Shown here piece after piece: positions 60,107 to 64,000 of a stretch of DNA of 64,000 nt (its first letter is position 1; every line of letters begins with the position of its first letter). A program made the position numbers and the translations under genes. The DNA is from Paraphysomonas bandaiensis (taxonomy: Eukaryota > Chrysophyceae). The stretch lies in NCBI GenBank assembly GCA_965644295.1, contig CBFFRP010000253.1, positions 1 through 64,000 on the forward strand. The letters are read 5' to 3'. The notes under the pieces were generated by a model. The model was given only the letters and a program-made list of their open reading frames with translations, was not told the origin of the DNA and searched no databases.

Positions 60107-61046
60107 TCACTCTATCACTTCAACTCGGGGTGTACTATCTTCATCCATCTGTTTCTGCTCGACTCCTTGCACTGCCTCTGCTAACTCTCGTTTGTACTTT
60201 TCCTCCCTGTCAGCAGCAGCTGCCACTCTCCTCTGGTGTCTAGCTCGCAGCTCCGCTGGTATATCTTGACACCATACAAGTTCCGCATCACCTTCTCCAC
60301 CACCTATACCACAAGCAACATACTGTTAACACACCTACTGTATACAAACCAGCACAGAATACCTGTGGACAGTGACTGCGAGAAAACATCCAATAGTGCC
60401 TTCAAAACTTCGCTGGATAAACCTGCTGTAAGATCCGAGGGCTCAGAGAGACGGGGGAGAATGACAGACCACATTCGTGTCGCTATAAGATACTTTCTAC
60501 CAAAACTTTTTGACGCTTTCAGTACGCTGGCATCAGCCTTTTCCTTCATATACAAAGCTGCCTTGTACCTCGCTATCTCATCAAGCCTATCTACTGACGA
60601 AGAGCTCTCGTCCTGTGGATATTGCTGTCCCCACTCCACTGGATCTAGAAGAGTGAAGTTGTTGATTTCTTTTAAAATAAGTCTACAGTAACGAATATCA
60701 GTATATCGCTATAAGGAGTAACTATAAGTATAGATATATGTATATCTATGACCTCACATATACATATATATGCCTATATAGGGATAGATATATATGTAAG
60801 TTCATGCAATGTACACATATACAAGTCTATCTGTACATGTCAACACCAGTACCTTGCAGCAGCAATCACTTCTTGTGCACTCACAGTAGCAGTAGCAGTA
60901 GCAGTGTGCTCGTCTCCTGTCTGTATCTGTGCTAAGTACTGTGATATCATATTCTTAACCGCTGCATCGATCTTCGGTTGATCTTCTATAAACTCCTTAC
61001 AATACGACTCCAGTACAGCACTACCGGATAAATCGGTATGAGACAT
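60107..61046 (-). CDS. unrecognised 236-aa protein, three exons
   Basis: Exons 61046-60853, 60682-60363 and 60303-60107 join in phase. The product is helical and soluble: an acidic N-terminus (YCKEFIEDQPKIDAAVKNMI), a Thr/Ala run, then LILKEINNFTLLDPVEWGQQ and a Lys-rich helix (RYKAALYMKEKADASVLKAS). The last 65 residues are charged and coiled-coil-like (ELRARHQRRVAAAADREEKY). It has no signal peptide, membrane segment or catalytic motif. The coherent splicing and codon content make the gene real, but I do not recognise the family. It forms a divergent pair with PSMB2. Confidence 0.7.
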
Positions 61047-61190
61047 ATTGTGTGTTATGTTTGATATAATGAGAGGAATAGAATGCGAGTACCACTCCAC
61101 TGGAATAGTCCACACTCCTCACTTCTTCTATACCTATACTACAGCAGTATACACTATACTAGGAACCTACAGAACAGGTACTAGGAAACA

Positions 61191-61662
61191 TGCACATACA
61201 TACATACATACATACATACATACATACATACATACATACATACATACATACATACATACATACATACATACATACATACATACATACATACATACATACA
61301 TACATACATACATACATACATACATACATACATACATACATACATACATACATACATACATACATACATACATACATACATACATACATACATACATACA
61401 TACATACATACATACATACATACATACATACATACATACATACATACATACATACATACATACATACATACATACATACATACATACATACATACATACA
61501 TACATACATACATACATACATACATACATACATACATACATACATACATACATACATACATACATACATACATACATACATACATACATACATACATACA
61601 TACATACATACATACATACATACATACATACATACATACATACATACATACATACATACATC
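61191..61662. repeat. pure CATA array, about 117 units
   Basis: 470 bp of almost perfect (CATA)n between the divergent starts of the 236-aa gene and PSMB2, ending 107 bp before the PSMB2 start codon. Confidence 0.98.
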
Positions 61663-61768
61663 CTCTATGGTGTGCGTGTATATTATTGCTGCAGCGCTCC
61701 TAACTACACTCTTATTATTCTATTCACATTACTTCTAACTCACACTAATCAAACAACATCTAATACCT

Positions 61769-62504
61769 ATGGATTCTTGTTTCGGCCTTGTTGGTGACGG
61801 GTACGTATTCCTAATCTCCTCTGTCCAATCCGTTTAACCCTTTAACTGTATTAGATTTGCTATACTAGCAGCAGATGCCTCTGCCGGAAGATCAATACTT
61901 GTATTCAAACATGATGTCGACAAGGTATATCAGAATATATTAATATATTATTGTTTTTTAATGGATGTATGTTTAGATTATGGAATTAGACAGTCATAAG
62001 CTATTAGTGGGGTCGGGTACCCCCGCAGATACTGTTAATTTCAATGAATTTATTCAGAAAAATATGAAACTTTATGAACTCAACAATGATCTTCAGCTTA
62101 CTACTCATGCAGCTGCAAATTTCACCAGAGGAGAGGTAAGAATTTCTTGTAATTTATGCGTAGGCTGTGGTTGATGATGTCTACAGCTTGCTAAAGCCTT
62201 GCGAAAGGGTCCTTATCAGACTAATCTTTTGCTCGCGGGACATGACTCACAGAATGGGGTGTCATTATACTTCATTGATTATCTAGCATCTCTTGCTAAA
62301 GTAAACTTCGGTGCACAGGGATATGCCTCCAATTTTGTCCTATCAGTTTTCGATCGGGAATGGCGTGAGGGTATGACACTTGAGGAGGGGCTCGAAGTCA
62401 TTAAGAAGTGCATCCATGAGCTTCACACAAGATTCTTAATATCCCAACCAGTGTTTGTAGTCAAGGTTGTTGATAGTGAGGGCACGCGCACTGTACAACT
62501 GTAG
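61769..62504 (+). CDS. PSMB2: 20S proteasome subunit beta-4 (PSMB2)
   Basis: Four exons: 61769-61800, 61855-61924, 61977-62135, 62187-62504, in phase, giving 192 aa (human PSMB2 201). The N-terminus starts MDSCFGLVGDGFAILAADAS without a propeptide or catalytic Thr, as expected for the non-proteolytic beta-4 subunit. Diagnostic blocks include the GDTVNF-equivalent GTPADTVNFNEFIQKNMKLY, THAAANFTRGELAKALR, YQTNLLLAGHD, LYFIDYLASLAKVNFGAQGY and KKCIHELHTRFLI. It is a structural subunit of the 20S core, in cytosol and nucleus. A polyadenylation-type hexamer lies 93 nt after the stop. Confidence 0.96.
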
Positions 62505-62596
62505 GGTGCGTGTCTGATGTTTTTGGGTGGGTGATTTAGCACCATTAGATAGTATCAGCGAAGCGCTATGTTGTGCAGTTTTCGTTGTGGAACTCG

Positions 62597-62602
62597 AATA
62601 AA
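62597..62602 (+). promoter_or_regulatory. polyadenylation signal AATAAA
   Basis: Canonical hexamer 93 nt downstream of the PSMB2 stop codon. Confidence 0.5.
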
Positions 62603-63500
62603 TAATTTATGGTTTATATGAACATGGATTAATTTACATTTGTAATAGGTCAGTGCCCCAATATTCATGACCATTCGTAGTTCATAGTGTCTGTGTCTTT
62701 TGTCCAGCTTCCAGCTTGACTGTACGCTGTTGTACAACACTGTTGAAATTGACCTTGAAGAAGTCAGTATACCTACCGTGGCTTCCAGGTTAGTATACAA
62801 CGTAAGTGGATATTCTATATCGGCGATCTCATCGTGATATAGTGATATATATTGTCATTGTCAGCGATCATCACAACTTGGCAGTGATTTATAATTTATA
62901 ATTTATACTGCAAATGAACGCCTTCCCTTTGATGCATCATCGTCGCAAGAGCATGCTATCATTGCTCATAACTAGAAATTGATATATAAGTGTTACTAAG
63001 TACTAAGCCATCCTAAATTACAAGGTACATTGCCACATTATAGACTATAGACTACGCAACTGAGAAATTTTCAATAACTACCTTCTAATTCTAACAAAAT
63101 TCTAAATTATAAGCTACTATGCAAAACAACTCAGCTATACAGCTACACTAGGCTATAGGTTATTAGCTTAAAAGTCTCAGCAACGTCGAGCCAGTGGCGT
63201 TCATTTGCTCTTAGAAGAGCGAACGGCTTGTGCATTGCAATAAAGAATTGATCTTTATAATAGTAAAACAATGTTGTGATTATTAGAGTGTAAGTAATGA
63301 ACACGATAGAGTGAAAAATTATGAATAACAATATAGAACGTACTATCATGCACAACGGAATAGTTAGAAGTGTAACTGATAATGACGACGTTATGATGAC
63401 GATCACGTATCTTCGACAGATACTCTCTCTAATTCAGTTCATGGTGTATTTCATTGAACATTATAACTCACAGATACAATCATGTATTAAGCTGAATCCT
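62603..63500. other. intergenic DNA and probable 3' LTR region of a copia element
   Basis: A short block at about 62713-62788 reads FQLDCTLLYNTVEIDLEEVS on the plus strand and ends at a GT, but has no partner exons. The part nearest 63500 follows the polypurine tract of the minus-strand copia element, so it should contain its 3' LTR, whose far end I could not define. Confidence 0.35.
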
Positions 63501-63506
63501 AATACG

Positions 63507-63515
63507 CCCCCTCAA
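63507..63515 (-). other. polypurine tract of a copia-like element
   Basis: On the minus strand the sequence TTGAGGGGG follows the pol stop by about 190 nt. Plus-strand primer tracts of this form precede the 3' LTR in many Ty1/copia elements. Confidence 0.5.
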
Positions 63516-63704
63516 TGAAATAATCAGTGAACCGTAGATAATAGAGAGAATATGAACTTATGCACACTGAGAATAAAAACCAGAGTAGCAGTCACTAGAC
63601 AATAATAAGCGAACTGCAGAGATGCCATATTGTGAGACTATCCTTCTAGTCCAGCATCATGTATTGAATAAAAGTAAAAAAAAATGGTAAAAACTCCGTG
63701 TAAC

Positions 63705-64000
63705 TCAAACTAGCCACCTAGGTCGCTTGTGGCTTGTTAATTGTGATTTAGGTGTCTCTGAGGTTGTTGATCGCTTCCTGTTGCTGCTGGATGGGATGTC
63801 GAACCCAGCTCCCCCCATCAATGTAGTTCGCAATTGAAGAAAATTAGTTGCTCCTAGTGGTTTCGTGAGAAGATCGGCTAACATTGACGTGGTGGGAATA
63901 TGGTCAACAGTCAATTGGTTTTCGGCAATATTTTCTCGAATGAAATGATACCGTATCGCAATATGTTTCGTACGACGATGATGAGTAGGATTGTAACATA
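63705..64000 (-). mobile_element. Ty1/copia-like pol, RNase H C-terminus, cut by window edge
   Basis: The minus-strand frame is open from the right edge to a stop at 63705-63707. It reads TKHIAIRYHFIRENIAENQL, then VDHIPTTSMLADLLTKPLG and FLQLRTTLMG, the conserved copia RNase H tail (KHI.IRYHF.RE and ADI.TKPL motifs). A short basic tail follows. It is undamaged in the part visible, unlike the remnant at 15.6-17.2 kb, so this element may be recent. Confidence 0.93.

Noticed and set aside
62555-62800. 81-aa minus-strand frame downstream of PSMB2
   Set aside because: It overlaps the PSMB2 3' flank and polyadenylation signal and has no recognisable motif.

Overview
The window is nuclear DNA of a eukaryote with compact, intron-rich genes. 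Most introns are about 45-60 nt with GT-AG ends, and phases were checked codon by codon for the multi-exon models given here. The gene set suggests a unicellular relative of animals, possibly an ichthyosporean such as Sphaeroforma or Creolimax. It combines animal-type genes (an HNK-1-like carbohydrate sulfotransferase, NPEPL1, NIPBL/SCC2, a LysM-TLDc protein) with a phosphorelay receiver protein, a class absent from animals. The taxon is inference; I see no marker that settles it.

Layout: 1-1882 holds the 3' part of a membrane-anchored PC-esterase-like gene. A probable small minus-strand gene follows (2516-2820), then a 2-kb tetranucleotide array (2994-5027) and a complete 15-exon GCN1 (5179-14218). 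At 14.2-19.4 kb lie decayed Ty1/copia-like sequence and a 22-bp minisatellite. Next come a LysM-TLDc gene (19477-20759), a sulfotransferase gene (21955-23435), a deleted hAT transposon (23726-24957) and a secreted two-domain membrane protein (25525-28050, minus) whose only intron is a minisatellite.

From 30.4 kb onward the larger genes alternate in strand: receiver protein (-), NIPBL/SCC2 (+), RPS15 (-), YME1L/i-AAA protease (+), NPEPL1 (-), CysQ/PAP-phosphatase-like protein (+), a 23-repeat RAP-domain protein (-), a small membrane protein (+), an unrecognised 236-aa protein (-) and proteasome beta-4/PSMB2 (+). The CATA/TATG arrays sit in 5' intergenic regions, mostly between divergent gene pairs, and are absent from convergent 3' gaps. 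Mobile DNA includes a near-intact hAT element with TIRs and an 8-bp target duplication, nested in another inverted-repeat element. There are also two copies of a tiny palindromic hAT MITE, a fold-back element, and the 3' end of a copia element at the right edge.

Functionally the window is mostly housekeeping: translation stress signalling (GCN1), ribosome (RPS15), proteasome (PSMB2), mitochondrial proteolysis (YME1L), probable organelle RNA biology (RAP protein) and cohesin loading (NIPBL). The sulfotransferase and the PAP-phosphatase-like protein would touch the same PAPS/PAP chemistry, but the latter has lost most metal ligands. No tRNA, rRNA, CRISPR or bacterial-type operon was seen.
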